A DNA stretch of 64,000 nt from an uncultured beta proteobacterium (lineage in GTDB: Bacteria > Pseudomonadota > Gammaproteobacteria > Burkholderiales > Burkholderiaceae_C), in NCBI GenBank assembly GCA_903828235.1, contig CAIKLM010000155.1, positions 1-64,000 of the forward strand, in the 5' to 3' direction. Shown in pieces: positions 44,684 to 53,796 of the stretch (its first letter is position 1; each line of letters starts with the position of its first letter). The notes below the pieces were generated by a model that ran no database searches, was not told the DNA's origin, and saw only the letters and a list, made by a program, of their open reading frames with translations. Position numbers and translations under genes: made by a program.

Positions 44684-45637
44684 ATGGCCACGCCGGCATC
44701 GCCCGCGCTGCAGGCCTTCCTGCAGCACCTGGCGGTGGAGCGCCGGCTGGCCGAGCGTACGCGCGCCATGTACGCCGAGGCGCTGGTGCGGCTGGAGCGC
44801 TTCGCGGCCGAGGCCGGCGTGGCGCTGGAAGCCGCCGGCCCGCACCACCTGCGCAGCTTCATGGTGCAGCTGCGCAGCCTGGGGCTTGCGCCGCGCAGCA
44901 TCGCCATCGCGTTGGCGGCCTGGCGCGGCCTGTACCGCTGGTGGGGCCGGCAGGGCGTGGTGGCCGCCAACCCGGTGGACGGCCTGCGCCCGCCCAAGGC
45001 CCCCAAGCCGCTGCCCAAGGCGCTGAGCGTGCAGCAGGCGGTGGCGCTGGCCGCGCACCCGGGCGTGGCCGGCTCGGGCCCGCTGGCCGCCGCGCTGGCC
45101 GCGCGCGACCACGCCATCGGCGAGCTGCTCTACGGCGCCGGCCTGCGCATCGGCGAGCTGCTGGGCCTGGACGTGCAGGGCGGCCCCACGGCCGCCGGCT
45201 GGGTGGACCTGGCGGACGGCGATGGCGCCACCGCGCACGTGCTGGGCAAGGGCGCCAAGCGCCGCAGCGTGCCGGTGGGCGGCCCCGCGCTGGCGGCGCT
45301 GCGGGCGTGGCTGCAGCACCGGCCGGCGCTGGCCGCGGCGGGCGAGCCGGCGCTGTTCGTCAGCCGGCGCGGCGTGCGGCTGAGCCCGAACCAGCTGCGC
45401 CTGCGCCTGGCTGCCCAGGCGCAGCAGGCCGGCCTGCCCACCAAGGTGCACCCGCACATGCTGCGCCACAGCTACGCCAGCCACCTGCTGCAGAGCAGCG
45501 GCGACCTGCGCGCCGTGCAGGAGCTGCTGGGCCACGCCAGCATCGGCACGACGCAGGTCTACACCAAGCTCGACTTCCAGCACCTGGCGCAGGTGTACGA
45601 CGCGGCCCACCCGCGCGCCAAGGCGAAGAAGGGCTGA
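44684..45637 (+). CDS. xerC: Tyrosine recombinase XerC
   Basis: A 317-residue site-specific recombinase that, with XerD, resolves chromosome dimers at dif. The N-terminal SAM-like domain (LQAFLQHLAVERRLAERT) binds the core site; the catalytic domain shows R in GAGLRIGELLGL, the H-x-x-R box in HPHMLRHSYASH, the second H in LLGHASIG, and the nucleophile Tyr in TTQVYTKL. Length and order fit XerC, and the dapF-DUF484-xerC context agrees. ATG 44684 (MATPASPALQAFL) begins 16 nt after the DUF484 stop. It converges directly on the LysR gene, with no gap between the two stop codons. Confidence 0.94.
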   Translation: MATPASPALQAFLQHLAVERRLAERTRAMYAEALVRLERFAAEAGVALEAAGPHHLRSFMVQLRSLGLAPRSIAIALAAWRGLYRWWGRQGVVAANPVDGLRPPKAPKPLPKALSVQQAVALAAHPGVAGSGPLAAALAARDHAIGELLYGAGLRIGELLGLDVQGGPTAAGWVDLADGDGATAHVLGKGAKRRSVPVGGPALAALRAWLQHRPALAAAGEPALFVSRRGVRLSPNQLRLRLAAQAQQAGLPTKVHPHMLRHSYASHLLQSSGDLRAVQELLGHASIGTTQVYTKLDFQHLAQVYDAAHPRAKAKKG

Positions 45638-46549
45638 TCAGGCCGCCGCGTCGCGCAGCCGCTCGCGCATCAGCGCCCGCAGCGTCTGCAGCCCCGGCGG
45701 CTCGGTGCGGCGGCGCAGCGTGACGAGGCCAAAGCGCGCCGTGGCCTTCAGCTCCGGCGCCACGCGCAGCTCGGCCAGGTCGGGCGCGGCGGCGCGGATG
45801 GCCAGCAGCACGGCGTCGCTGCGGCGCGCCACCTCCACCAGGCTGGGCAGCTCGTCGCAGCGCAGCGTGACGAGCACGTCGGGGTGGGCCTGCGGGCCGT
45901 AGCGCTCGACCAGCACGCGCGCCACCTCGTCCGACAGCGGCGTGCTGGCCACCGGGTACTGGCGCAGCAGGGCCAGGTCGGCCGGCGCGCGGCGACGCGC
46001 CAGCGGGTGGCCGCGCCGCACCAGGAAGGCGCCGCGCATCTCGTGCAGCTCGCGCGTGTCGAGGTCGGGTGCGGGGCGCAGCGAGCGTGCGTCCACCACC
46101 AGCGCGTCGAGCGTGCGCTCGCGCAGCGCCTGCACCAGCTGCTCGGTGGCGGCGCGAGCCACCTGCAGCTGCAGCCGCGGGTGCTGCAGCGCGCACTGCA
46201 GCAGCAGCGGCGTCATCAGCATCGAGCCCGGGCCCGAGCCCAGGCCCACGTGCAGCGTGCCCTCGTCGCCACTGCCGCCGCCGGGGGCCGGAGCCAGCCG
46301 GCGCGCGCGCTCGCGCAGGTCGTCGGCGGCCAGCACCAGCTCGCCGGCGCGCTCGGCCATTTCGCGGCCGAAGGGCGTCAGCTCGCTGCGGCGGCCGACG
46401 CGGTCGAACAGGCGCTGCCCGAGCTCGGACTCGAGCGCGCCGATGCTGCGGCTGAGCGCGGGCTGCGTGATGAACAGCGCCGCCGCCGAGCGGCTGAACG
46501 AGCCCGTGCGGGCCAGCGACAGCAGGTGGCGCAGTTGGACCAGCGTCAT
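45638..46549 (-). CDS. LysR family transcriptional regulator
   Basis: A 303-residue regulator with the LysR helix-turn-helix at residues about 3-60 (LRHLLSLARTGSFSRSAAALF, then QPALSRSIGALESELG, quoted in parts) and a periplasmic-binding-like effector domain from about 95. It is divergent from the Bug / M20 / DadA operon, the classic position for a LysR protein controlling its neighbour. The effector is likely a compound handled by that operon, such as an N-acyl or free D-amino acid; this is inference. Confidence 0.93.
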   Translation of the reverse strand: MTLVQLRHLLSLARTGSFSRSAAALFITQPALSRSIGALESELGQRLFDRVGRRSELTPFGREMAERAGELVLAADDLRERARRLAPAPGGGSGDEGTLHVGLGSGPGSMLMTPLLLQCALQHPRLQLQVARAATEQLVQALRERTLDALVVDARSLRPAPDLDTRELHEMRGAFLVRRGHPLARRRAPADLALLRQYPVASTPLSDEVARVLVERYGPQAHPDVLVTLRCDELPSLVEVARRSDAVLLAIRAAAPDLAELRVAPELKATARFGLVTLRRRTEPPGLQTLRALMRERLRDAAA

Positions 46550-46596
46550 CGGGCGCTCTCCTCATTGATGAGTTGAGTGCATCGTAAATCAAAGAA

Positions 46597-46606
46597 CAAT
46601 GCATTG
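46597..46606. promoter_or_regulatory. Short palindrome in the LysR / Bug intergenic region
   Basis: CAATGCATTG is a perfect 10-bp palindrome 48 nt before the LysR start and 84 nt before the Bug start; a second ATGCA-like half (GTGCATCG) lies about 20 nt upstream. The surrounding 50 bp are AT-richer than the genes. This would suit a LysR binding site, but the match to a T-N11-A box is only loose. Confidence 0.3.
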
Positions 46607-46690
46607 GACGTTCAGGCCCGGCTGCCCAACGATGCGATCCGCAGACCCTGCAACCGCCGCCTCGGCGCCACCCCAACCGGAGTTCCTGTC

Positions 46691-47677
46691 ATGTCGCTGC
46701 CTCGAAGCATCCGCCGTTTGTGTGCCCTGGCCGGCCTGCTGGCCGTCAGCACCACGGCCCTCGCCCAAGCCTGGCCCACCAAGCCGGTGAACCTGATGGT
46801 TCCCTACCCCGCGGGCGGGCCGTCCGACGCGATCGCCCGCATCATGAACACGCCGCTGGGCAAGGAACTGGGCCAGCAGGTGCTGGTCGAGAACCTCGGC
46901 GGCGTGGCCGGCGCGCTGGGTGCGCAGAAGGTGCTGTCGGCGCCGGCCGACGGCCAGTACATCTTCCAGGGCTCGCCCAACGAGGTGATCCTGTCGCCGC
47001 TGGCCAATGCCGCCGTCAAGCTCAAGGCCGAAGACTTCCGCCTGGTGCACCCGGTGGCCGACGCGGTGATGGTGTTCGTCACCCGCAAGGACCTCGGCGT
47101 CAACAGCGTCGACGAGCTGATCGCGCTGGCGCGCAAGTCGGCCGACCGGCCGCTGACCTACGGCAGCGTGGGCATCGGCTCGCTGTACCACCTGATCCTG
47201 GAGCAGGCGCAGGCGCAGACCTGCATCAAGCTGGCGCACGTGCCCTACAAGGGCAACGCGCCGCTGCTGCAGGACATCGCCGGCGGCCAGGTGGACTTCG
47301 CCGTGCTGGTGTACAGCGCCGGCATGGGTGCGCTGGCCGAGCAGGGCCGGCTGCGCGTGATCGGCCAGCTCGGCGCGCAGCGCTCGGAGCTGCTGAAGAA
47401 CGTGCCCACGGCCAGCGAGGGCCGCGAGCTGAAGAACTTCGCGTTCAAGATCTGGACCGGCTTCATGGTGCCCCGCAACACCCCCGAGCCCGTGGTGCAG
47501 CGCCTGCACGCCGCGATCGGCAAGGCGCTGCAGGACCCCGGCGTGCGCTCGCAGCTGGCCGCGCAGACGCAAGCCGCCGCCGCGCCGATGAGCCTGGCAG
47601 AGTCGGCCCGCTTCTTCGAGGCCGAGACGGCGCGCTACCGCGGCATCGCGCGGCAGATCAACCTGCAGCCGCAGTAA
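46691..47677 (+). CDS. Bug-type tripartite tricarboxylate transporter substrate-binding protein
   Basis: A 328-residue periplasmic binding protein of the Bug family, greatly expanded in Burkholderiales. A signal peptide ends near LAQAW (residue about 26), and the mature protein begins WPTKPVNLMVPYPAGGPSD, the family hallmark around the ligand loop; PLTYGSVGIGSLYHL and HVPYKGNAPLLQDIAGG follow. The membrane parts of the transporter (TctA, TctB) are not nearby. It is first in an operon with an amidohydrolase and a D-amino-acid dehydrogenase, suggesting a ligand those enzymes process. Confidence 0.93.
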   Translation: MSLPRSIRRLCALAGLLAVSTTALAQAWPTKPVNLMVPYPAGGPSDAIARIMNTPLGKELGQQVLVENLGGVAGALGAQKVLSAPADGQYIFQGSPNEVILSPLANAAVKLKAEDFRLVHPVADAVMVFVTRKDLGVNSVDELIALARKSADRPLTYGSVGIGSLYHLILEQAQAQTCIKLAHVPYKGNAPLLQDIAGGQVDFAVLVYSAGMGALAEQGRLRVIGQLGAQRSELLKNVPTASEGRELKNFAFKIWTGFMVPRNTPEPVVQRLHAAIGKALQDPGVRSQLAAQTQAAAAPMSLAESARFFEAETARYRGIARQINLQPQ

Positions 47678-47708
47678 GCCCTCCGCCCCCCTCCCCGGAG
47701 CCCGCCCC

Positions 47709-48893
47709 GTGACCTACCTGCTCGATGCCCTGCACGCCCGGGTCGGCGAGTTCGTGGCGCTGCGGCGCGACATCCACCGCCACCCCGAGCTGGCTTTCGA
47801 GGAGCACCGCACCGCGGCGCTCGTGGCCGACAAGCTCGAGGGCTGGGGCTACGCCGTCACACGCGGCGTGGGCGGCACCGGGGTGGTGGGCACGCTGGTG
47901 CGCGGGCAGGGCGTGCGCCGCCTGGGGCTGCGTGCCGACATGGACGCACTGCCCATCCACGAGGCCAGCGGCCGCGAGTGGGCCAGCCAGCGCCCGGGCC
48001 TGATGCACGCCTGCGGCCACGACGGCCACACCGCGATGCTGCTGGCCGCTGCGCGTCGCCTGGCCGAGGACGGCGGCTTCGACGGCACGCTGCACCTGAT
48101 CTTCCAGCCGGCCGAGGAAGGCGGCGGCGGCGCGCTGCGCATGATGGCCGACGGGCTGTTCGAGCGCTTCCCCTGCGACGCCGTGTTCGCCATGCACAAC
48201 ATGCCCGGCGTGCCGCAGGGCCACCTGGTGCTGCGCGACGGCGCGGCCATGGCCTCGTCGGACTACGCCACCATCACGCTCACCGGCACCGGCGGCCACG
48301 GCGCCATGCCGCAGCACGCGGCCGACCCCATCGTGGCTGCGGCCAGCCTGGTGATGGCGCTGCAGACCGTGGTGTCGCGCAACGTCGACCCGCTGCAGGC
48401 CGCGGTGGTGACGGTGGGCGCGCTGCACGCGGGGCAGGCCAACAACGTGATCCCGGCCACCGCGACGCTGGAGCTGAGCGTGCGCGCCCTGGACCGCGGC
48501 GTGCGCGCGCTGCTTGAGCAGCGCATCCGCGCGCTGGCCGAGGCGCAGGCGGCGAGCTTCGGCGTGCGCGCCGAGGTGGCCTGGCGGCCGGGCTACGCGG
48601 TGCTCGTCAACAGCACCGCCGAGACCGAGTTCGCGCGCGCCGTGGCGCTGGAGCTGCTGGGCGCGGAACGCGTGACGCTGCAGGGCCCGCCGCTGACCGG
48701 CAGCGAGGACTTCGCCTTCATGCTCGAGCAGCGGCCGGGCTCGTACCTGCTCATCGGCAACGGCGACGGCCCGGGCTCGTGCATGGTGCACAACCCCGGA
48801 TTCGACTTCAACGACGACAACATCGCCGTCGGCAGCGCCTTCTGGGTGCGGCTGGCGCAACGCTTCCTGAACCCCACGGGAGAACTGGCATGA
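47709..48893 (+). CDS. M20 family metallo-amidohydrolase
   Basis: A 394-residue enzyme of the M20D group (hippurate hydrolase / N-acyl-amino acid amidohydrolase). DIHRHPELAFEEHRT opens the catalytic domain; metal ligands include HACGHDGHT, the E-E pair in FQPAEEGGGG, and H in AMHNMPG; the dimerisation domain has the conserved GGHGAMP. It would split an N-acyl amino acid into acid and free amino acid. The GTG start at 47709 follows the Bug gene by 31 nt, and its stop overlaps dadA as ATGA. With DadA downstream, the released amino acid may be of the D form. Confidence 0.92.
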   Translation: MTYLLDALHARVGEFVALRRDIHRHPELAFEEHRTAALVADKLEGWGYAVTRGVGGTGVVGTLVRGQGVRRLGLRADMDALPIHEASGREWASQRPGLMHACGHDGHTAMLLAAARRLAEDGGFDGTLHLIFQPAEEGGGGALRMMADGLFERFPCDAVFAMHNMPGVPQGHLVLRDGAAMASSDYATITLTGTGGHGAMPQHAADPIVAAASLVMALQTVVSRNVDPLQAAVVTVGALHAGQANNVIPATATLELSVRALDRGVRALLEQRIRALAEAQAASFGVRAEVAWRPGYAVLVNSTAETEFARAVALELLGAERVTLQGPPLTGSEDFAFMLEQRPGSYLLIGNGDGPGSCMVHNPGFDFNDDNIAVGSAFWVRLAQRFLNPTGELA

Positions 48894-50191
48894 ACGTGAT
48901 CATCCTCGGCGCCGGCCTGCTCGGCGTCACCTCGGCCTACTACCTGCGCCAGCTGGGCCACGACGTCACCGTGGTCGACCGCCAGGCCACGCCCGCGGCC
49001 GAGACCAGCTTCGCCAACGGCGGCCAGATCTCGGTGAGCCACGCCGAGCCCTGGGCCAACCCGGGCGCGCCGCTGAAGCTGCTGCAGTGGCTGGGGCGCG
49101 AAGACGCTCCGCTGCTGTTCCGCCTGCGCGCCGACATGCGGCAGTGGCTGTGGGGCCTGCAGTTCCTGCGCGAGTGCACGCCGGGCCGCACGCGCCACAA
49201 CATCGAGCAGATCGTGCGCCTGGGCACCTACAGCCGCAGCATGCTGCAGGCGCTGCGCGCCGAGCGCGGCCTGGCCTACGACCAGCGCACGCAGGGCATC
49301 CTGCACTTCTACACGAACCCCAAGGAGTTCGCGGCCGCCGAGGCCCCCGCGGCGCAGATGCGCGCGCTGGGCTGCGACCGCCGCGTGATCAGCGCCGACG
49401 AGGCCGTGGCGCTGGAGCCGGCGCTGCGCCACATCCGCCCGCAGCTGGCTGGTGCCACCTACACGGCCGAGGACGAATCGGGGGACGCCAACCGCTTCGC
49501 CCGCGAGCTGGTGCAGCGCTGCATCGACGACGGCGTCGTCTTCCGCATGAGCCACACGGTGACGGCGCTGCGCACGGCCGGCGGCGCCATCGACCACGTC
49601 GAGGCCACCGACAGCGAGGGCCGCTTCCAGCGCCTGCGCGCCGACGCCTACGTGCTGGCCATGGGCAGCCTGAGCCCGATGCTGGCGGCGCCGCTGGGCA
49701 TCAGGCTGCCCATCTACCCGGCCAAGGGCTACTCGGTGACCATGCCGGTGAAGGACGAGGCGCTGGCGCACCAGGTGTCGCTGACCGACGACGAGTACAA
49801 GCTGGTGTTCTCGCGCCTGGGCAACCGGCTGCGCATCGCCGGCACGGCCGAGCTCAACGGCTACGACCGCGACTTGAACCGCGTGCGCTGCGAGGCCATC
49901 GTCAAGCGCGTGGAGCAGCTGTTCCCCGGCGCGGGCGACACCGAGCAGGCGCAGTTCTGGACCGGCCTGCGCCCGGCCACGCCGAGCAACGTGCCCATCA
50001 TCGGCCGCTCGAAGCTGCCCAACCTGTTCCTGAACACTGGCCACGGCACGCTGGGCTGGACGCACGCCTGCGGCTCGGGCAAGAGCATCGCGCGCATCGT
50101 CAGCGGCCTGGTGCCCGAGGTGGACTTCGCGTTCACGGGGCTGCAGGCCGCGCGCCGCGGCACGCGGGCGGGCGCGGCACAGCCGGCCTGA
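48890..50191 (+). CDS. dadA: D-amino acid dehydrogenase (DadA-like)
   Basis: A 433-residue FAD-dependent inner-membrane-associated dehydrogenase that oxidises D-amino acids to 2-oxo acids and passes electrons to the respiratory chain. The N-terminus MNVIILGAGLLGVTSAYYL is the FAD-binding Rossmann motif; FANGGQISVSHAEPWANP and FWTGLRPATPSNVPIIG are DadA signatures, and GHGTLGWTHACGSG closes the FAD site. It overlaps the amidohydrolase gene by 4 nt. Not next to an alanine racemase, so it is probably tuned to the operon's own substrate rather than general alanine catabolism. Confidence 0.92.
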   Translation: MNVIILGAGLLGVTSAYYLRQLGHDVTVVDRQATPAAETSFANGGQISVSHAEPWANPGAPLKLLQWLGREDAPLLFRLRADMRQWLWGLQFLRECTPGRTRHNIEQIVRLGTYSRSMLQALRAERGLAYDQRTQGILHFYTNPKEFAAAEAPAAQMRALGCDRRVISADEAVALEPALRHIRPQLAGATYTAEDESGDANRFARELVQRCIDDGVVFRMSHTVTALRTAGGAIDHVEATDSEGRFQRLRADAYVLAMGSLSPMLAAPLGIRLPIYPAKGYSVTMPVKDEALAHQVSLTDDEYKLVFSRLGNRLRIAGTAELNGYDRDLNRVRCEAIVKRVEQLFPGAGDTEQAQFWTGLRPATPSNVPIIGRSKLPNLFLNTGHGTLGWTHACGSGKSIARIVSGLVPEVDFAFTGLQAARRGTRAGAAQPA

Positions 50192-50234
50192 GGCCCCGGG
50201 GCGGCGGCCGGGGTCGCGCGGCCGAGGCCTCGCG

Positions 50235-51185
50235 GTGGACAATGCCGCGGTGCCCGCAGGACGCCTTGCCCCGCCAACGCCGCAGTTCCTGGCGCACGCA
50301 GGCCGCTGCGCACGGCGTGCGCTGCTGGCGGTCGCTCTGGTCCTGCCGACGTCGCCGTGGGCGAACGGGCCCGCGCCCGTGCCCGAGCGCGTGGAGTTGC
50401 CCAGCCTGGACCGCAGCGGCGGCGAGCCGGTGCGGCTGCCCGGCTTCTGGTTCGCGGCGGCCGCGTCCGGCGAGGGCTCGGCGCGGCCTGCGCTGGTGCT
50501 GCTGCACGGCTGCGGCGGGCCGTATGCAGCGCGCGGGCAGCGGCTCTCGGAGCGCATGCTGGAGTACGCCGCCTGGCTCAACGCGCTTGGCGTGCACGCG
50601 CTGGTGATCGATTCGCTCTCGCCGCGCGGCGAGAGCGAGCTGTGCACGCAGCGCCTGGCCGAGCGCCGCGTCACGCAGGTGCACCGCCGGCGCGATGCGC
50701 TCGGCGCCCTGCAGTGGCTGGCCCGGCAGCCGGGCGTGGATGCGCAGCGCCTGGGCCTGCTGGGCTGGTCGCACGGCGGCAGCACGGTGCTGGCGGCGAC
50801 CAACCTCAACCACCCGGAGGTGCGGCGCCTGACTCTGCGGCCGGCCCTGGCCGTGGCCTTCTACCCCGGCTGCGGAGCCGAGCTGCGCGCCGGCTACCTG
50901 GCCGCCGCGCCGCTGCTGCTGCAGGTTGGCGAGGACGACGACTGGACCCCGCCCGAGCCCTGCCGGCAACTGGCCGCGCAGGCCAGCGGCGCGGCGGTGG
51001 TCTTCCACGCCTACCCCGGCGCGGTGCACGGCTTCGACGGCACCGCTGCCGGGACCGTGCTGCGCGAAGTGCCCAATGGCGTGCGCCCCGGCCAGGGCGT
51101 GCGCTTCGGCGGCCAGCCCGAGGCGCGCGCGCAGTCGCGCGAGCGATTGCACGCCTTCCTGCGCGCGCAGGCGGACGTGCGGTAG
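50235..51185 (+). CDS. Dienelactone hydrolase-like alpha/beta hydrolase, exported
   Basis: A 316-residue alpha/beta hydrolase with an N-terminal signal-like stretch (RRALLAVALVLPTSPWANG). VLLHGCGG precedes the oxyanion region, the nucleophile serine is in GLLGWSHGGS, D is likely in VGEDDDW, and the histidine is in GAVHGFDG, giving a full Ser-Asp-His triad; dienelactone hydrolases proper often use Cys instead. Substrate unknown. The start is GTG 50235, 43 nt after dadA; it may be read with that operon or from its own promoter. Confidence 0.85.
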   Translation: MDNAAVPAGRLAPPTPQFLAHAGRCARRALLAVALVLPTSPWANGPAPVPERVELPSLDRSGGEPVRLPGFWFAAAASGEGSARPALVLLHGCGGPYAARGQRLSERMLEYAAWLNALGVHALVIDSLSPRGESELCTQRLAERRVTQVHRRRDALGALQWLARQPGVDAQRLGLLGWSHGGSTVLAATNLNHPEVRRLTLRPALAVAFYPGCGAELRAGYLAAAPLLLQVGEDDDWTPPEPCRQLAAQASGAAVVFHAYPGAVHGFDGTAAGTVLREVPNGVRPGQGVRFGGQPEARAQSRERLHAFLRAQADVR

Positions 51186-51211
51186 TCGCCGCCAAGGCGC
51201 CGCGGGGCGCC

Positions 51212-52384
51212 TCAGGCCGCCTGCAGGCCGACCTGGACCTGGTTGCGGCCGTCGCGCTTGGCGCGGTACAGCGCGTCGTCGGCGCGGGCCAGGGCGGCGT
51301 CGAGCGGCTCGCCGGGGCCGGCCATGGCCACGCCGATGCTGACGGTGAGCCCGGTGTGGAGCCCGGGTATCGCCCGCCACCGGGCCTGTTCCACGGCCAG
51401 GCGCAGCCGCTCGGCCACCGCCCGCGCCGTGGGCAGCCCGTCGACGGGCACGATGGCCACGAACTCCTCGCCGCCGTAGCGCGCCAGCGGCGCGTCGGGC
51501 CGCAATTGCGCCTGCAACGTGGCCGCCGCCAGGCGCAGCGCCTCATTGCCACAGGCGTGGCCGGAGCGGTCGTTGACGGCCTTGAAGTGGTCGATGTCCA
51601 GGATCAGCACGGCCACGGAGCCGCCGCGCCCGAGCTCGGCCGCCACCAGGGCAGGCGCCGTCTCGCGCAGTGCACGCCGCGTCAGCACGCCGGTGAGCTC
51701 GTCGGTGCTGGCCCGGCGATGCAGCCGCTGCTGCAGCATCGCGTTGACCAGGCCCAGCATCAAGGTGGAGAAGACGATGGGCAGCACGCCGTAGGTGGCC
51801 GCCACCGCCGGCAGCACCGCCTCGGGCAGGTACAGCTGGTCGATGCGGGGCGGGCCGTCGTAGGCGATCGTGTAGGCCAGCCGCAGCCAGCTCGAAGACA
51901 CCACCAGCAGCAGCACGAGCCCGAACACGCGCTCGGTGGCGTTGCGCGGGCTGGCGACGAAGCCCCGGCTCTGCCAGGTGGCCCAGGTGGTGCACAGCGC
52001 CAGCATGGCGGCGTAGGCCCGGCCCAGCACCATCGCCCCGGCTTCCTGGGCGAGCAGCAGGCCCAGCACCAGGCCTGCGACGAGCGCTCCCAGCACGCCG
52101 GCCGAGGGGTCGCGGCCCTGCATCAGGCCCAGCCCGTGCGCCAGCAGCACGATGCCGCACAGCGTGCCGAAGGTCATCGTGAGCTGCAACGTCGGGTGTC
52201 CGATGACCGGGCCCAGGCCAGCCGGCACCATCCCGAGGCCGAAGGTCACCAGGGCCGCTGCGCACCAGCCCAGCGCGCCGCGCAGCCGCTCCTCGTCGGG
52301 GCGGGCCAGCCGCAGCATGGCGGCCCCGGCCAGCGCCGAGACGCCGGAGATCAGGTAGGCCGTCAGGACATCGACGTGCAGCAT
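51212..52384 (-). CDS. Membrane-bound diguanylate cyclase (GGDEF)
   Basis: A 390-residue inner-membrane protein with about six or seven N-terminal membrane helices (residues about 5-215) and a C-terminal GGDEF domain that makes cyclic di-GMP. The active site reads RYGGEEF, a competent variant; DIDHFKAVND with GHACGNEAL is the nucleotide-binding region before it. The product-inhibition site expected nine residues upstream of GGEEF reads RPDA instead of RxxD, so feedback inhibition may be absent. The ATG at 52384 is used; an upstream extension would be Arg/Pro-rich and unlikely. It converges with the hydrolase gene and is divergent from rlmI. Confidence 0.93.
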   Translation of the reverse strand: MLHVDVLTAYLISGVSALAGAAMLRLARPDEERLRGALGWCAAALVTFGLGMVPAGLGPVIGHPTLQLTMTFGTLCGIVLLAHGLGLMQGRDPSAGVLGALVAGLVLGLLLAQEAGAMVLGRAYAAMLALCTTWATWQSRGFVASPRNATERVFGLVLLLVVSSSWLRLAYTIAYDGPPRIDQLYLPEAVLPAVAATYGVLPIVFSTLMLGLVNAMLQQRLHRRASTDELTGVLTRRALRETAPALVAAELGRGGSVAVLILDIDHFKAVNDRSGHACGNEALRLAAATLQAQLRPDAPLARYGGEEFVAIVPVDGLPTARAVAERLRLAVEQARWRAIPGLHTGLTVSIGVAMAGPGEPLDAALARADDALYRAKRDGRNQVQVGLQAA

Positions 52385-52589
52385 GCCGTCGGCCGGGTGG
52401 GCTCCAGGGGCTCCATCTGCAGGCCTTCGGCGGCGGCGCGCAGGACTTGAGGCCTGCCGGCACCCGGGTGCGCGCAGCGGCGGCGGCGGCTGCAAGAATG
52501 CGCAGCCTCACGTACCGAGGGAACTCCAGGATGACACCCGCCCCGCTCGCCGGCAGCGCAGGCCGCAGCGGCCGCACCTCTGCGGCGCC

Positions 52590-53789
52590 GTGAAGAGCAT
52601 TCGCCTGCACGAGGGCCGCGAGCGCAGCCTGCTCAAGCGCCACCCCTGGGTGTTCGACGGCGCCGTGGCGCGCGGCCGCGCCGACCCCGGCGAGACCGTG
52701 CGCGTGGAGGCCGCCGACGGCCGCTTCCTGGCCTGGGGCGCGTTCAGCCCGGCCAGCCGCATCCGCGTGCGCTGCTGGAGCTTCGACGAGGCCGAGCGCA
52801 TCGATGCGGCGCTGTTCGCGCGGCGCATCGGCCGCGCCGTGGCGCTGCGCCAGCGCCTGGGCGTGGCCAGCACCGGCGTGCGCCTGGTGCACGGCGAGGC
52901 CGACGGCCTGCCCGGGCTGGTGGTGGACCGTTATGGCGAGGGGCCGGGCGATGCCCTGCTCGTGGCCCAGTTCGGCAGTGCCGGTGTCGAGCGCTGGAAG
53001 CCGGCCATCGCCGACGCGCTGCTGCAGGCCACCGGCGGCACGCGCCTGTACGAGCGCAGCGACGCCAGCGTGCGCGAGCTCGAGGGCCTGCCCGCCGTCA
53101 CCGGCTGGCTGCGTGGCGGCGGCGACACCGCGGCCACCATCACCGAGCACGGCTGGCGGCTGACGCTGGACGTGGCCGAGGGCCACAAGACCGGCTTCTA
53201 CCTCGACCAGCGCGACAACCGCGGCCTGCTGGCGCGCTGGGTTCGCCACTTCGGCGTCGGCCGCGTGCTCAACGCCTACTGCTACACCGGCGGCTTCACG
53301 GTGGCGGCGCTGGCCGGCGGCGCGCGCGAGGTGCTCAGCGTCGACAGCTCCGGCCCCGCGCTGGCGCGCGTGCAGCAGCACGTGCGGCTCAACGGCTTCG
53401 ACGAGTCGGCCAGCCGCGTGGCCGAGGCCGACGTGCCGGCGCTGCTGAAGCGGGCGCTGCACGACGGCGAGCGCTTCGACGCCATCGTGCTGGACCCGCC
53501 CAAGTTCGCGCCCACCGCCGCGCACGCCGAGCGTGCGGCGCGGGCCTACAAGCACATCAACCTGCTGGCCCTGCAGTTGCTGGCGCCGGGCGGGCTGCTG
53601 CTCACCTTCAGCTGCAGCGGTGGCGTCGGCGCCGACCTGTTCCACAAGATCGTGGCCGGCGCGGCGCTGGACGCTGGGGTCGACGGCGCCATCCTGCAGC
53701 GCCTGGAGGGTGCGCCCGACCACCCGACGACGATGACCTTCCCCGAGGGCGAGTACCTCAAGGGCCTGGCGATACTGAAGTCGTCCTGA
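52590..53789 (+). CDS. rlmI: 23S rRNA (cytosine-C5) methyltransferase, RlmI-like
   Basis: A 399-residue SAM-dependent rRNA methyltransferase. An N-terminal PUA domain (HPWVFDGAVARGRA to about residue 80) is followed by an RlmI middle domain and the Rossmann methylase: GFYLDQRDNRGLL, VLNAYCYTGGFTVAALAGGA (motif I region, quoted in part) and VLDPPKFA (motif IV), with the catalytic cysteine in TFSCSGGV. The GTG at 52590 gives MKSIRLHEGRERSL, the normal start; frames reaching further upstream are not protein-like. It converges with the LysR gene, 7 nt between stops. Confidence 0.92.
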   Translation: MKSIRLHEGRERSLLKRHPWVFDGAVARGRADPGETVRVEAADGRFLAWGAFSPASRIRVRCWSFDEAERIDAALFARRIGRAVALRQRLGVASTGVRLVHGEADGLPGLVVDRYGEGPGDALLVAQFGSAGVERWKPAIADALLQATGGTRLYERSDASVRELEGLPAVTGWLRGGGDTAATITEHGWRLTLDVAEGHKTGFYLDQRDNRGLLARWVRHFGVGRVLNAYCYTGGFTVAALAGGAREVLSVDSSGPALARVQQHVRLNGFDESASRVAEADVPALLKRALHDGERFDAIVLDPPKFAPTAAHAERAARAYKHINLLALQLLAPGGLLLTFSCSGGVGADLFHKIVAGAALDAGVDGAILQRLEGAPDHPTTMTFPEGEYLKGLAILKSS

Positions 53790-53796
53790 TCCGCGC

